Shown here: positions 1 through 7,831 of the stretch, in pieces | Numbering within the stretch: position 1 is the first letter of the stretch | How the letters are laid out: the number at the start of each line of letters is the position of its first letter | Notes under the pieces: generated by a model | Databases searched by the model: none | What the model saw: only the letters and a program-made list of their open reading frames with translations | What the model was told of the DNA's origin: nothing | Translations under genes and position numbers: made by a program | Assembly (NCBI GenBank): GCA_028715625.1 | Contig: JAQURL010000023.1 | Coordinates: forward strand, 1-36,716 | Source: Candidatus Margulisiibacteriota bacterium | GTDB taxonomy: Bacteria; Margulisbacteria; Riflemargulisbacteria; GWF2-35-9 | Direction: 5' to 3' | Length of the DNA stretch: 36,716 nt

Positions 1-2
1 CC

Positions 3-827
3 CCGCCCTTTCTGATTAACTATCTGCAAAAAATGGACCGGACTAATAATTATTCCAATTATGAACCTTCATCATCAGACTCGCGGATGATTGCGGATTA
101 TATTGAAAGATTACCGGAGTTAAATAAAAAAGTTTTGACTGACCATGTGCTCGGGATATATTTCATTAATAATTACAGGGGAAGCGGCCTTACCGACTAT
201 ATTCTGGAAAACCACAAAGTCCGTTATTTTATTCTCGTTTTTAATCCAGGTACCCTCACAACCGATGCTTCAGCCTGGCTGACCTATAAGGAAAATACCT
301 GTTTTAAACCTGATAAAAATATACATATCGAAATTGATTGCGGCAAAACTTATACAGGTTTTATGTACATTCTGTTGCATGAAACCAGCCATATGGCTGA
401 TTATCTTTATCATTTTTCACCTTATGTCGAACCGGACCTCAGGTTACTGGAAAAAACCGGAAAAAATCCTCAAACTGCTTTTACCAAAGATATTTGGCAA
501 AACTATACCCGGCCGGTTTCAAACTATCAATTGCCCTGGCAAAACCGGATACATTTCTATGATTCAGGGAAAAAGCCCAAATTGAGCAGTAAGCAAGCTT
601 TAGCCATCTATAAAAAATTGCAGCAAACTCCTTTTGCTTCGCTTTACGGCAGTCAGAACTGGGCTGAGGATTTTGCCGAATTTATTACCTGGCACCATTG
701 GACGCAAAAACTTGGCCAGCCCTATACCATCAAGTATTTCCAGAAAAATCTGCCGGTTTTTGCCTATGCTCCGCTTAGTTCTCCGTTAATTATACAAAGG
801 TATAATAATTTTCCTGCAACTATTTAG
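3..827 (+). CDS. Zincin-like putative metallopeptidase, 5'-truncated by the window edge
   Basis: The reading frame is open to the left edge of the window, so this is probably the C-terminal part of a longer protein; the first internal ATG (position 33) has no Shine-Dalgarno sequence. About 96 residues after that ATG it carries LLHETSHMADY, an HExxH-type zinc motif, and near the C-terminus WAEDFAEFITWHH could supply a third, acidic ligand. That arrangement is typical of gluzincin-like peptidases in which the distant ED lies on a second helix. No signal peptide can be judged because the start is missing. The next gene follows after 23 bases, so they may share a transcript. I see the motif directly; peptidase activity is inferred, and the substrate is unknown. 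A non-catalytic zinc-binding protein is the alternative. Confidence 0.55.
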   Translation, partial: PPFLINYLQKMDRTNNYSNYEPSSSDSRMIADYIERLPELNKKVLTDHVLGIYFINNYRGSGLTDYILENHKVRYFILVFNPGTLTTDASAWLTYKENTCFKPDKNIHIEIDCGKTYTGFMYILLHETSHMADYLYHFSPYVEPDLRLLEKTGKNPQTAFTKDIWQNYTRPVSNYQLPWQNRIHFYDSGKKPKLSSKQALAIYKKLQQTPFASLYGSQNWAEDFAEFITWHHWTQKLGQPYTIKYFQKNLPVFAYAPLSSPLIIQRYNNFPATI

Positions 828-850
828 AGTTCCCTTCGATAATTAGATTA

Positions 851-1744
851 ATGTTTTATAAAGTAATCTCTAGCGTTGGACAATTAATTAGGGATATTGC
901 TATCAGTAATGAAAGGTTTGAAATAACCTGGACAACTGATGCCAATCAGGGCCGTATGCAGCTTTTTGAAGACTATATCGGCGCTGATCCAGCCCGAGTA
1001 AGCGCTCTGACTTATAATTTTCTCAAGCATATTGATACTGAAAACACAGATGAATACAGCTGGGCCCTGGAATTTGTTATAGTGATTTCCGGCAAGTACC
1101 CCGAATTATTAAAACAATACCTTGAAGGTCTTAATAAATATTATTTAGAAAAAGAAAAAACTGAAAAATTAAATAATATTTATTACAACCTTATTGGTTA
1201 CTCTGCGCAAACCCTGTTTGACAACAAACAGTATTGTTATATGATTGATCTTATCCGCGATTTGGCTGCTGCAGGTTTGAATTTCGACCTATTTACCAGC
1301 ATTCTCCAGAGGTTCAACGACAGTTATGAAAAAATCCTTAACAATAAAATGCGGATCATCTCCAGCGGGCTTTCAGCTTTACCAAAACCAGAATATCACT
1401 CTATATTGCTGGATATAACCGCTTCGATAGAGCTGGAAATGTTACCGGTTACTGCCAAAAATATCTATAACTATTTATTTCCGGCATTCAACGAATTAGC
1501 TGTAAATGGTATAAATAGCCCCCATTATAATCTGATAAACAGAAGTCTTGGCAGATTGCTTGAGGAAAGCAGGAAGCCTGATAATTTTGCCTGGTATGGT
1601 ATCAATTTTGAATCTTTTTCAAAGAATATAGAAAAATTATTGGCAGGTATGTCTGGGAATTACAGACAGGGTCTGCTAAATAACATTGATGATGCGCACA
1701 AACCATTCATAGCTCAATGCTTAAATAATATCAGCCATGAATGA
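851..1744 (+). CDS. Unknown protein, 297 aa, mostly helical
   Basis: I do not recognise this protein. It is predicted to be soluble, with no signal peptide and no membrane segment, and its composition (many Leu, Asn, Tyr, Lys and Glu in amphipathic stretches) suggests an alpha-helical, possibly repeat-like fold. It contains no obvious catalytic motif. The start at 851 has no Shine-Dalgarno sequence; it is preceded by a CGATAATTA stretch that resembles the upstream sequence of other genes in this window lacking a ribosome site. Its last eight bases overlap the next gene, which indicates translational coupling, so the two products probably act together. The preceding zincin-like gene ends only 23 bases upstream, so all three may form one operon. 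Confidence 0.7.
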   Translation: MFYKVISSVGQLIRDIAISNERFEITWTTDANQGRMQLFEDYIGADPARVSALTYNFLKHIDTENTDEYSWALEFVIVISGKYPELLKQYLEGLNKYYLEKEKTEKLNNIYYNLIGYSAQTLFDNKQYCYMIDLIRDLAAAGLNFDLFTSILQRFNDSYEKILNNKMRIISSGLSALPKPEYHSILLDITASIELEMLPVTAKNIYNYLFPAFNELAVNGINSPHYNLINRSLGRLLEESRKPDNFAWYGINFESFSKNIEKLLAGMSGNYRQGLLNNIDDAHKPFIAQCLNNISHE

Positions 1745-2711
1745 ACTGCAAACCAAAGCACAGCAAATAAAAAATCTCTGGTTACAGCGCTATGACAATT
1801 ATAATGAAATGGTACCAGCTACAAAATATCTGAGAGACCGCGCAAAAATGGATAAGCTGTTTGACTACGCGGCAAATATGAACAGCAACGATATACTTGA
1901 ACCGACAGAAGCAATACTGCTTGATGAATATTTGAAACAGCAGATAACCTGGTTCGGCCTTCAGACATATTGCAGTGAATATGATCTGGAAAAAGTCAAA
2001 CATAGGATCGAAAAAACATCTGAACAGCTTACTGAAAAAAATTATAAAGAAACCTGTGCATCCTTAAATGAATCATTTAATACAAAAAATTCAGGACGAC
2101 GTCCATTGCCGGTCATCATCGATGAAAGATGCAATTATGAAGACCATACCGAATATAAAAGATTTCATGAAGTAAAACTTGTCGGGCAGTATTTTCTGTT
2201 ACAACTGGAAAAAAATCAGGATAAATATATTTTACTTAATCATGGGCCCATACGCACAAAACATTTTGAACATCTGGAACGAAAATTCAATATCAGTTCC
2301 GAAACAATTATGCAGGAACTTAAAGACAACCAACTGATTTGCGGCAATAAAATTAAGGATGGAATAGATATCCATTCTCAAAATTTCAGACTCAACCCTT
2401 TTCAAAATAATCACAAACTGCAAAGAGAAGTGTTGGTAGTGCTTAAAACATTTCAAAAAAAATATTCCATTGAAAGTTTTCTGGAAAAGTCTTATGAAAA
2501 ACCTCTAAATTTCGGACATAAAGCAGGTTCACAGGCAGACTCGGCAAATCTTGTTCATTTTTATAAAACTCTGCAGGAATTCTTTCATTTATCAAAAGGG
2601 CTGGTACGATGCGATACACTGGAATTGACCGCGCCCTGCTATCCTAAAGTTGTTGTCGGCGAAAACACACTGGCGCTGATAAGTAATATTCTGGAACAAA
2701 TAAAAAAATAA
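1737..2711 (+). CDS. Unknown protein, 324 aa; C-terminal half faintly MutL-C-like
   Basis: The gene overlaps the previous one by eight bases and has no ribosome site of its own, so it is probably coupled to it. The first 130 residues look helical and charged. From about residue 140 a pattern KLVGQYFLLQ, KYILLNHG and IRTKHFEHLE recalls the beta-strand and helix arrangement at the start of the MutL C-terminal dimerisation domain (strand, strand, 'DQHA' turn, helix). The characteristic DQHA(x)2E(x)4E endonuclease motif is not present and there is no N-terminal ATPase half. I therefore treat the resemblance as weak and the function as unknown. No signal peptide, membrane segment or clear metal-binding cluster is visible. 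Confidence 0.65.
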   Translation: MNELQTKAQQIKNLWLQRYDNYNEMVPATKYLRDRAKMDKLFDYAANMNSNDILEPTEAILLDEYLKQQITWFGLQTYCSEYDLEKVKHRIEKTSEQLTEKNYKETCASLNESFNTKNSGRRPLPVIIDERCNYEDHTEYKRFHEVKLVGQYFLLQLEKNQDKYILLNHGPIRTKHFEHLERKFNISSETIMQELKDNQLICGNKIKDGIDIHSQNFRLNPFQNNHKLQREVLVVLKTFQKKYSIESFLEKSYEKPLNFGHKAGSQADSANLVHFYKTLQEFFHLSKGLVRCDTLELTAPCYPKVVVGENTLALISNILEQIKK

Positions 2712-2724
2712 ACTGCAACTTTTA

Positions 2725-2898
2725 CTAAACTTCTTCTTCCAGTTCTTTCTTCAGTTTTGCTTTTTGACTGGATCTTTTTTTCTGTTTGTCTTTTTCTGAA
2801 AGCTGCACTGATGGCCTGAACTGCAAAAAACTATGTTCGGATTTAGCTTTAAGTTCTTTTATTTTTTCCAGCACTTCTTTCTTTTTTATTTTTTTCAT
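2725..2898 (-). CDS. Small Lys/Glu-rich protein, 57 aa
   Basis: A 58-codon frame on the minus strand begins MKKIKKKEVLEKIKELKAKS and ends KKELEEEV. The sequence AAGGAAG lies about eight bases upstream of the ATG, a good ribosome-binding site. More than half of the residues are Lys, Glu, Arg, Gln or Asp, with alternating charge that would favour a helix or coiled coil. There is no signal peptide. It converges on the gene ending at 2711 and lies 217 bases downstream of the stop of the minus-strand peptidase gene, so it probably has its own promoter, possibly within the adjacent repeat. The function is unknown. A chance frame in AT-rich DNA cannot be excluded, although the ribosome site and composition argue for a gene. 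Confidence 0.5.
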   Translation of the reverse strand: MKKIKKKEVLEKIKELKAKSEHSFLQFRPSVQLSEKDKQKKRSSQKAKLKKELEEEV

Positions 2899-2918
2899 AC
2901 ATGCATCTTCCTTTTGCA

Positions 2919-3053
2919 GTCATACGTCACCCTGAGCTTGCTTGCCTCGACGACTTGTCTCGGCGAAGCTTCAGCGAAGACGGAAGCTTTAGCGTAGGCG
3001 GGACGAAGGGGGGACTATTACGATTAGTCATACTTCGTCTAGCTCAGCATGAC
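2919..3053. repeat. Degenerate palindromic intergenic repeat
   Basis: The ends are inverted: GTCAT followed by CTGAGCTTG at the left, and TAGCTCAGCATGAC at the right. Inside is a hairpin with arms AAGCTTC (2966-2972) and GAAGCTT (2983-2989). The GTCAT...TGAGCTTG / AGCTCA...ATGAC ends match the cleaner 67-bp copy at 5254-5320, so both belong to one intergenic repeat family. It occupies most of the 217-bp gap between the small minus-strand gene and the peptidase gene. No protein-coding role is likely. Confidence 0.6.
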
Positions 3054-3115
3054 TCGACTCAACGACTACACGATTACACAATTCAACCTTAAATCTTAAG
3101 TCATCAACTTACCAC

Positions 3116-4609
3116 TTACCACTTATCTCTTATTTCCTCCATCGGTTTCCCCAGATAAGTTATTCCCCTGACTCTTTCAATAAGCGGTTTATAAATATCA
3201 GGCAGTTCCTTGCCTGGTTCCAGGGTAGTGATTACTGTTTTGCCTACAATAAACCGCCCCTCCTGTCCTTCATTGTTTATAGTTTTAATACCCCACATAT
3301 TATGCAGTACCAGCGGTTTGTTTTCATATGAACCTATATAGAGCATGATATGTCCTTTCAGCCAAACCAAAGTAAAAAACGGTACAGCTTTTTCCTGAAT
3401 TATTTTTTCTTTTTCATCAGAGCTTACAACATTTATTTCCATATAATATCCGGCATTTGCTTGATAATTGCCATTTCGTGGCAGCCATATCCCGAAAGGC
3501 ACAAACAGGTCTTTTATCAGCGATGCGCAATCCCGATCTTCATACATGTCACCCCAGCCATAAGGCTGCTCCATGACTCCGACGGCAAGTGAAGCGATAT
3601 TTTTCTGACTAATCTTTTCGGGCTTTTTGACGGATACGGTTTTCAGAATCTTACCGGTTTTTATAATCGCGTTCCTGTTGGAGTCCGCGGCTGCATATAA
3701 GCAAGTATAATAATCGTTGTCCGGATGTCTGGCGTCAAACAACGAACCTAAAAACCCGAAAATGTTATTAATAATATCATAGGATATGTCAGGAAAAATA
3801 CTGCCGATATTTGCATGCACACCATAACGATAGCCTGTATTGTAAATTGCACTGTTATCTTTTACTACAGCCAAAAACTTATTAAATTCCCAGCTACTGA
3901 CGAACTCATCATCAACATAAGCGATATCATCTGCCGGTATCCAACCTAACGCGAAACTTGATTCAGCCAGCACCCAACTCCCATCGACTGACTGATGCGA
4001 GATATAAACAGGGGTGTTCACAGCTATTCCCGAGTTTTGCAGATTATCAAAAGGATACCCCTGACCCGCTTGATTAAAATCATCAAATAGCGGTCTGCTT
4101 GTTGGCAGCAATCTTAGGCTGGTGTTTCTCACGGTTATTGCTTTCCGTTTTGTGTTGGGATAATCCTGCAATCCGGCCAGTTTTTCCAATTGAAATACCC
4201 TCTCTATAGAATGTTTGAGCTTGTTTTCACCAAAACCAGGATCTGATTTATATCTGTTAATTATGCCCTGAATATCTGTTTTGGAATAATATGGCCTGTA
4301 CTGATGCCAAGGGATAAAAAATATTTTATTAAATCTGCTGTTCCTGCTTACCTGTTCATCATCCGACAACAAAGCTTTATCAGCATCAGACGGATTAAGA
4401 TAAAACAAAGGGTTTTGGGTAAGCGTTATCAAATCCTGCAAAATATTAAGCGAAACATTATTTTCACTATTCTCAGAAATCAATACAGGGCATTCATTTA
4501 TTGAAGATAAAATATCAGAGCTGATATTTCCCGCGAATGACAATGTCCAGAACAAATAAAAACCTATGAGCAGGTTCACATAATAAAATTTTTTATTGAT
4601 ATTGCGCAT
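3116..4609 (-). CDS. Secreted SH3b/NlpC-P60 cell-wall peptidase
   Basis: The 497-residue product starts with a basic segment and a hydrophobic stretch (about residues 8-26), a Sec signal peptide ending near SFAG. Residues 30-150 match the layout of the N-terminal helper domain of YkfC-like gamma-D-glutamyl-diamino-acid endopeptidases, followed by two bacterial SH3 domains (about 160-320). The C-terminal NlpC/P60 domain contains YGWG then the nucleophile in DRDCASL (Cys361), His420 in KGHIMLYIG and His436 in LHNMWGI, giving the Cys-His-His triad. Family members cut the stem peptide of peptidoglycan between gamma-D-Glu and the diamino acid, often during wall recycling. It is a single gene, separated from the hydrogenase operon by 205 bases. 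The family assignment is firm; the substrate is inferred. Confidence 0.88.
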   Translation of the reverse strand: MRNINKKFYYVNLLIGFYLFWTLSFAGNISSDILSSINECPVLISENSENNVSLNILQDLITLTQNPLFYLNPSDADKALLSDDEQVSRNSRFNKIFFIPWHQYRPYYSKTDIQGIINRYKSDPGFGENKLKHSIERVFQLEKLAGLQDYPNTKRKAITVRNTSLRLLPTSRPLFDDFNQAGQGYPFDNLQNSGIAVNTPVYISHQSVDGSWVLAESSFALGWIPADDIAYVDDEFVSSWEFNKFLAVVKDNSAIYNTGYRYGVHANIGSIFPDISYDIINNIFGFLGSLFDARHPDNDYYTCLYAAADSNRNAIIKTGKILKTVSVKKPEKISQKNIASLAVGVMEQPYGWGDMYEDRDCASLIKDLFVPFGIWLPRNGNYQANAGYYMEINVVSSDEKEKIIQEKAVPFFTLVWLKGHIMLYIGSYENKPLVLHNMWGIKTINNEGQEGRFIVGKTVITTLEPGKELPDIYKPLIERVRGITYLGKPMEEIRDKW

Positions 4610-4684
4610 TATCTTATTGTAGATGAATATTTCTTACAAGTTAAGCTTATAACCTAAACAAATTGTGTTACAGTATACTCGCAC

Positions 4685-4791
4685 AAAATTGGGAATTCTG
4701 CCCCGCTGTAGCTCTATGCGAAGGCGGAAGGCTTATTCAAACATACGTCGAGCACTTGGCGACGCAAAGAACAAAGCTGAAAACCAATTTT
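4685..4791. repeat. Possible small inverted-repeat element
   Basis: Inverted eight-base ends, AAAATTGG (4685-4692) and CCAATTTT (4784-4791), enclose about 90 bases that are more GC-rich than the surroundings and contain GCGAAGGCGGAAGG, similar to the interior of the repeat at 2919-3053. It lies in the 205-bp gap between mvhD and the peptidase gene. It could be a decayed palindromic element or a transcription-end structure. Eight-base ends can arise by chance, so this is a weak call. Confidence 0.3.
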
Positions 4792-4814
4792 GAAAGAGTA
4801 TAATTGATCGCCGG

Positions 4815-5237
4815 TCAGTTTGTTTCTTTAAGAGCCAGTTCCCCCAGCTGTTTGACCTTGTTTACAGTATCAGTGATAATCTGAACGAATTTCTCACCTT
4901 CACCTGCGGAAACATAGTCAAAAACGCAACGTTCTAACTCAATGCCGTATTGCTTTAAAAGACAGCTAAGTATTTCATAACGTTGCCTGGCCCTGTAATT
5001 ACCTTCTTTGTAATGACAATCTCCAGGATGGCAAGCCAGAATAATGACTCCGTCCGCGCCTTCCTGAAATGCCTTCAGAACGAACTGGGCATCCAGTCTG
5101 CCGGAACACATCACCTTCACAATCCTTACGTTCGGCGGGTATACCAGTTGGGCCGAACCTGCCTTGTCTGCCCCGGCATAAGAACACCAGTTACACAAAA
5201 ATCCGACAATCTTCGGTTCAAAGCTATTAACCTGCAT
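4815..5237 (-). CDS. mvhD: MvhD-type [2Fe-2S] electron-transfer subunit of hydrogenase
   Basis: The 140-residue product has the MvhD signature: CNWCSY (Cys15, Cys18), CSGR (Cys44), and ACHPGDCHY (Cys69, Cys74). In methanogens and many anaerobic bacteria MvhD carries electrons from the [NiFe] hydrogenase MvhAG to HdrA. I chose the ATG at 5237 because GGAG sits five bases upstream; the ATG seven codons earlier lies inside a palindromic intergenic repeat and lacks a ribosome site. It is the last gene of the hydrogenase operon, 117 bases after hdrA, with the repeat filling the gap. No membrane segment is present, in line with a soluble cytoplasmic complex. Fusions of MvhD to HdrA exist in other organisms, but here it is separate. 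Confidence 0.92.
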   Translation of the reverse strand: MQVNSFEPKIVGFLCNWCSYAGADKAGSAQLVYPPNVRIVKVMCSGRLDAQFVLKAFQEGADGVIILACHPGDCHYKEGNYRARQRYEILSCLLKQYGIELERCVFDYVSAGEGEKFVQIITDTVNKVKQLGELALKETN

Positions 5238-5253
5238 CTTATCTCCATCTCGT

Positions 5254-5320
5254 GTCATGTTGAGCTTGACGAAACATGACCGGACTAAACTTGGTCACCC
5301 TTCGTCAAGCTCAGGATGAC
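5254..5320. repeat. 67-bp palindromic intergenic repeat
   Basis: A perfect 13-base inverted repeat, TGAGCTTGACGAA (5261-5273) and TTCGTCAAGCTCA (5301-5313), is bounded by GTCAT and ATGAC. The RNA would fold into a long hairpin in the hdrA-mvhD gap. It is the best-preserved copy in the window of the family also seen at 2919-3053. Its position in an operon could affect expression of mvhD relative to hdrA, by attenuation or by stabilising the upstream RNA; that is inference. Confidence 0.75.
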
Positions 5321-5354
5321 TCCCACCCATCAACTCATTTACCCTTTTACCCCA

Positions 5355-7319
5355 TCAACTCATCAACCCTTTAATTTCAGCAAAAATTTGTTCTAGTGTA
5401 AAATTATTTCCTTTTATAGCGCCAGCCGGACATGATGCTACACATGTTCCGCAACCCTGGCATAAAACAGCGTTAACAGTTGATTTTTTCTTTTCTTCAT
5501 CAAACTGTACAGCCTTGTACGGACACACGCTGGCGCAAACCCTGCAACCAGCGCATTTTTCATCGATAACCGTTGCGGTTATGGGCTCTATTTCCAGCTG
5601 ACGACCCGGGATTAGTCCGGATAAAATATATCCGGCCGAAGCCATACCCTGGGTCATGGACTGAGCAATATCTTTGGGCGACTGGCAAGAACCTGCCAGA
5701 TAGACACCCTTTACTTTGCTGCTGGCGTTATCCGCGATACCGTGAAGTTCTTCAAAAAAACCTTCCTTGTCAGGATTAACTTCCAAAAGTTCAAGGAAGG
5801 ATTTGCTATCTGAACTGGGAATAACAGCCGGAAGCAGAATAACCATATCGACATTTATCTCACCACTGTGTCCATCACAATCCTTATACTGAATTATTTT
5901 TGAAGAATGATTGTCAAAGACATTTATATCCTTAATATTTTTATATTTTATTAATATAGAGTCAGGGTTATGCATGGCTTTTTCATACAGGTTATAATTA
6001 CTTTTCCCCGGAAATACAAACTGTCTGTACAAGTGAACAATCTTTGCACCATGGAGCTTCTGATGAATTTCATGATTATATTTAAAAGCAGACTGACAAC
6101 ATGTGCCTGAACAATAAGATTTATGCTCTTTATCAAGGCTTCCTACACAATGAATAATAGCTATGCTGCCAGGCAGTCCGCCATCTTGTAATTGTATTTT
6201 CCCACTGGTAGGACCTGTCGACGCCAGCATTCTTTCAAATTCCAGACTACTGATAACATCATTCATTTTTCCATATCCCAGATTGGGTAAACGGTTCAGA
6301 TCATATAATCCTGAACCTACTGCTAAAAGAACAGCCCCGGCCTTTATATTCACAATTTCTTCCGTATCTTCGTAATTCACCGTACCTTCTATAGGGCAAA
6401 CATCCCTGCAAGATGTACAATTCTCGCCTTTAGCTCTCAGACATACGGAATAATCGATATAGGTGGCATTGGGTAAAGCGCCGAAAAAAGTAAAATCAAT
6501 TGCTTTTTTTTGATTCCTACCGAAATTTAAAGGGTTCTTGATGCTTATCGGACAAACATTAACACATTCACCGCAACCAATACATTTGTGAACCTGCACA
6601 TAACGTGGATGTTTTTTAACCTGCAATATGAAATTGCCATAAAAACCTTTTACTTCGTGCAATTCAGAAGAAGTCATGATCTCAATGTTTTTTGCGTAAT
6701 CACCATGAAAAATTTCGTGTTCCAAGGGCTCCAGCATACAAGGTCCGCATTCCATTTCGGGAAACAGTTCACCATATTGTACGGGTAAGCCACCAACCAT
6801 TGGCGACTTTTCCACAATAGTTACTTTGCGATCAGCCTTGGCCAGAGTTAAAGCAGCTTTAAGCCCGGCCGGTCCGGCGCCGATAATGACTACATCCGTT
6901 GCCATACTCAGCTTTTGTTTGGTCAACGATTCCTGTAATCGTACCCTGCCTAATGCGCCTTTCAACATGCTTATTGCTTTTTGCGTAGCTTTTTCCCCGT
7001 CCTCAGTAACCCAGGCCAGTTGCTCTCTGAAGTTAACCATTTGCATTAAATAGGGGTTTATCCCAGCCTGACTTAGCGCATCCATAAATGTTTTTTCATG
7101 GTCTCTGGGTGAACATGCCGCGATAACTACTCTGTCCGGTCTTTTATTAAGCAGGCTGGAAATAAGGGCCTGTTGTCCGTCAAATGAACACATCAGATTT
7201 ATACGTTCCACATATCCGACAAATTGCTGCAGCATTATTTCCTCGGTCACTTTTTGCAAATTGATTTTGTCGGAAATATTACCACCACACTCACATAAAT
7301 AAATCCCGGTTTTCATCAT
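5355..7319 (-). CDS. hdrA: HdrA, FAD/Fe-S subunit of a heterodisulfide-reductase-type bifurcating complex
   Basis: The 654-residue length and domain order match HdrA: an N-terminal Fe-S domain with CECGGN (Cys9, Cys11); a dinucleotide fold with GAGPAG (147-152) and a second glycine-rich strand near 334; a [4Fe-4S] site at Cys246/249/252/256; a further Cys group at 293-308; the CVGS...CSGTCC segment (391-408); and two ferredoxin clusters at Cys589-599 and Cys620-630. HdrA is the flavin subunit that splits electron pairs from H2 between ferredoxin and a high-potential acceptor. The start overlaps the protease gene by four bases and GGAGG lies five bases upstream. HdrB and HdrC, the usual partners, are not in this window, so the high-potential acceptor is unknown. 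Confidence 0.95.
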   Translation of the reverse strand: MMKTGIYLCECGGNISDKINLQKVTEEIMLQQFVGYVERINLMCSFDGQQALISSLLNKRPDRVVIAACSPRDHEKTFMDALSQAGINPYLMQMVNFREQLAWVTEDGEKATQKAISMLKGALGRVRLQESLTKQKLSMATDVVIIGAGPAGLKAALTLAKADRKVTIVEKSPMVGGLPVQYGELFPEMECGPCMLEPLEHEIFHGDYAKNIEIMTSSELHEVKGFYGNFILQVKKHPRYVQVHKCIGCGECVNVCPISIKNPLNFGRNQKKAIDFTFFGALPNATYIDYSVCLRAKGENCTSCRDVCPIEGTVNYEDTEEIVNIKAGAVLLAVGSGLYDLNRLPNLGYGKMNDVISSLEFERMLASTGPTSGKIQLQDGGLPGSIAIIHCVGSLDKEHKSYCSGTCCQSAFKYNHEIHQKLHGAKIVHLYRQFVFPGKSNYNLYEKAMHNPDSILIKYKNIKDINVFDNHSSKIIQYKDCDGHSGEINVDMVILLPAVIPSSDSKSFLELLEVNPDKEGFFEELHGIADNASSKVKGVYLAGSCQSPKDIAQSMTQGMASAGYILSGLIPGRQLEIEPITATVIDEKCAGCRVCASVCPYKAVQFDEEKKKSTVNAVLCQGCGTCVASCPAGAIKGNNFTLEQIFAEIKGLMS

Positions 7320-7831
7320 CCTTGCCTCCTGTTAGTGCCGGGAACCGGTTCCATATTTGTTAAATTACCGACCAAGCCGTCTATTACTTGCTCTATTTCT
7401 TGTACTACCAGGGGAACGGCTTGTGATACTTGAGCTGTTAACATCTCGCTAAAGGTCCATATATCCTTAGCCTCAATTGCCCAAACTGATATTTTCTCCG
7501 GACATTTCAAACCGGAAATGCGGGCCAGTTCTAAAGCAGAAATCAAATCCAGATCATGTGAACAAGAGAGGTTCCTGCTAATAAAGGAAGTTTGTAAATC
7601 CGATTTGATTATTGTTCCAGGCTTATATTTATCTGTGACTATTGAGTCGACGATAATTGCCTGCTCATAGCCGATCAATTCATCCATAAGTCGCAATCCT
7701 CCGGCATACGCTTCTTTGATTATGACTTCAGAGTTAGCAGGTAACTTTTTTGCCAGTTCACGTACTGTTTTAATTCCTACACTATCGTCACTCATTACCG
7801 GATTACCAAGACCTACAACAACCAGTTTCAT
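7316..7831 (-). CDS. [NiFe] hydrogenase maturation endopeptidase (HycI/HyaD family)
   Basis: The 171-residue product begins MKLVVVGLGNP, the family hallmark, followed by the acidic pair Asp15-Asp16, Asp61 in IIVDSI and His91 in CSHDLDL. These align with the Glu16, Asp62 and His93 nickel-binding residues of HybD, with Asp in place of the Glu. The enzyme removes the C-terminal tail of the hydrogenase large subunit after nickel insertion. I chose the ATG at 7831, which overlaps the large-subunit stop (TGATG) with GGAG six bases upstream; a TTG one codon earlier is less likely. Its place directly after the large-subunit gene indicates that it processes that protein, whose tail it matches. Confidence 0.92.
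   Translation of the reverse strand: MKLVVVGLGNPVMSDDSVGIKTVRELAKKLPANSEVIIKEAYAGGLRLMDELIGYEQAIIVDSIVTDKYKPGTIIKSDLQTSFISRNLSCSHDLDLISALELARISGLKCPEKISVWAIEAKDIWTFSEMLTAQVSQAVPLVVQEIEQVIDGLVGNLTNMEPVPGTNRRQG

Noticed and set aside
2901-3092. A 63-codon plus-strand frame in the gap before the peptidase gene
   Set aside because: It is read through the palindromic intergenic repeat, lacks a ribosome site and encodes a low-complexity product; the repeat explains the open frame.
5238-5258. Longer mvhD start, seven codons upstream
   Set aside because: That ATG lies at the edge of the palindromic repeat without a ribosome site, whereas the internal ATG has GGAG at five bases.
6826-7053. Plus-strand frames opposite hdrA and the hydrogenase genes
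   Set aside because: They have no family motifs or ribosome sites and are fully contained opposite genes with clear conserved motifs.
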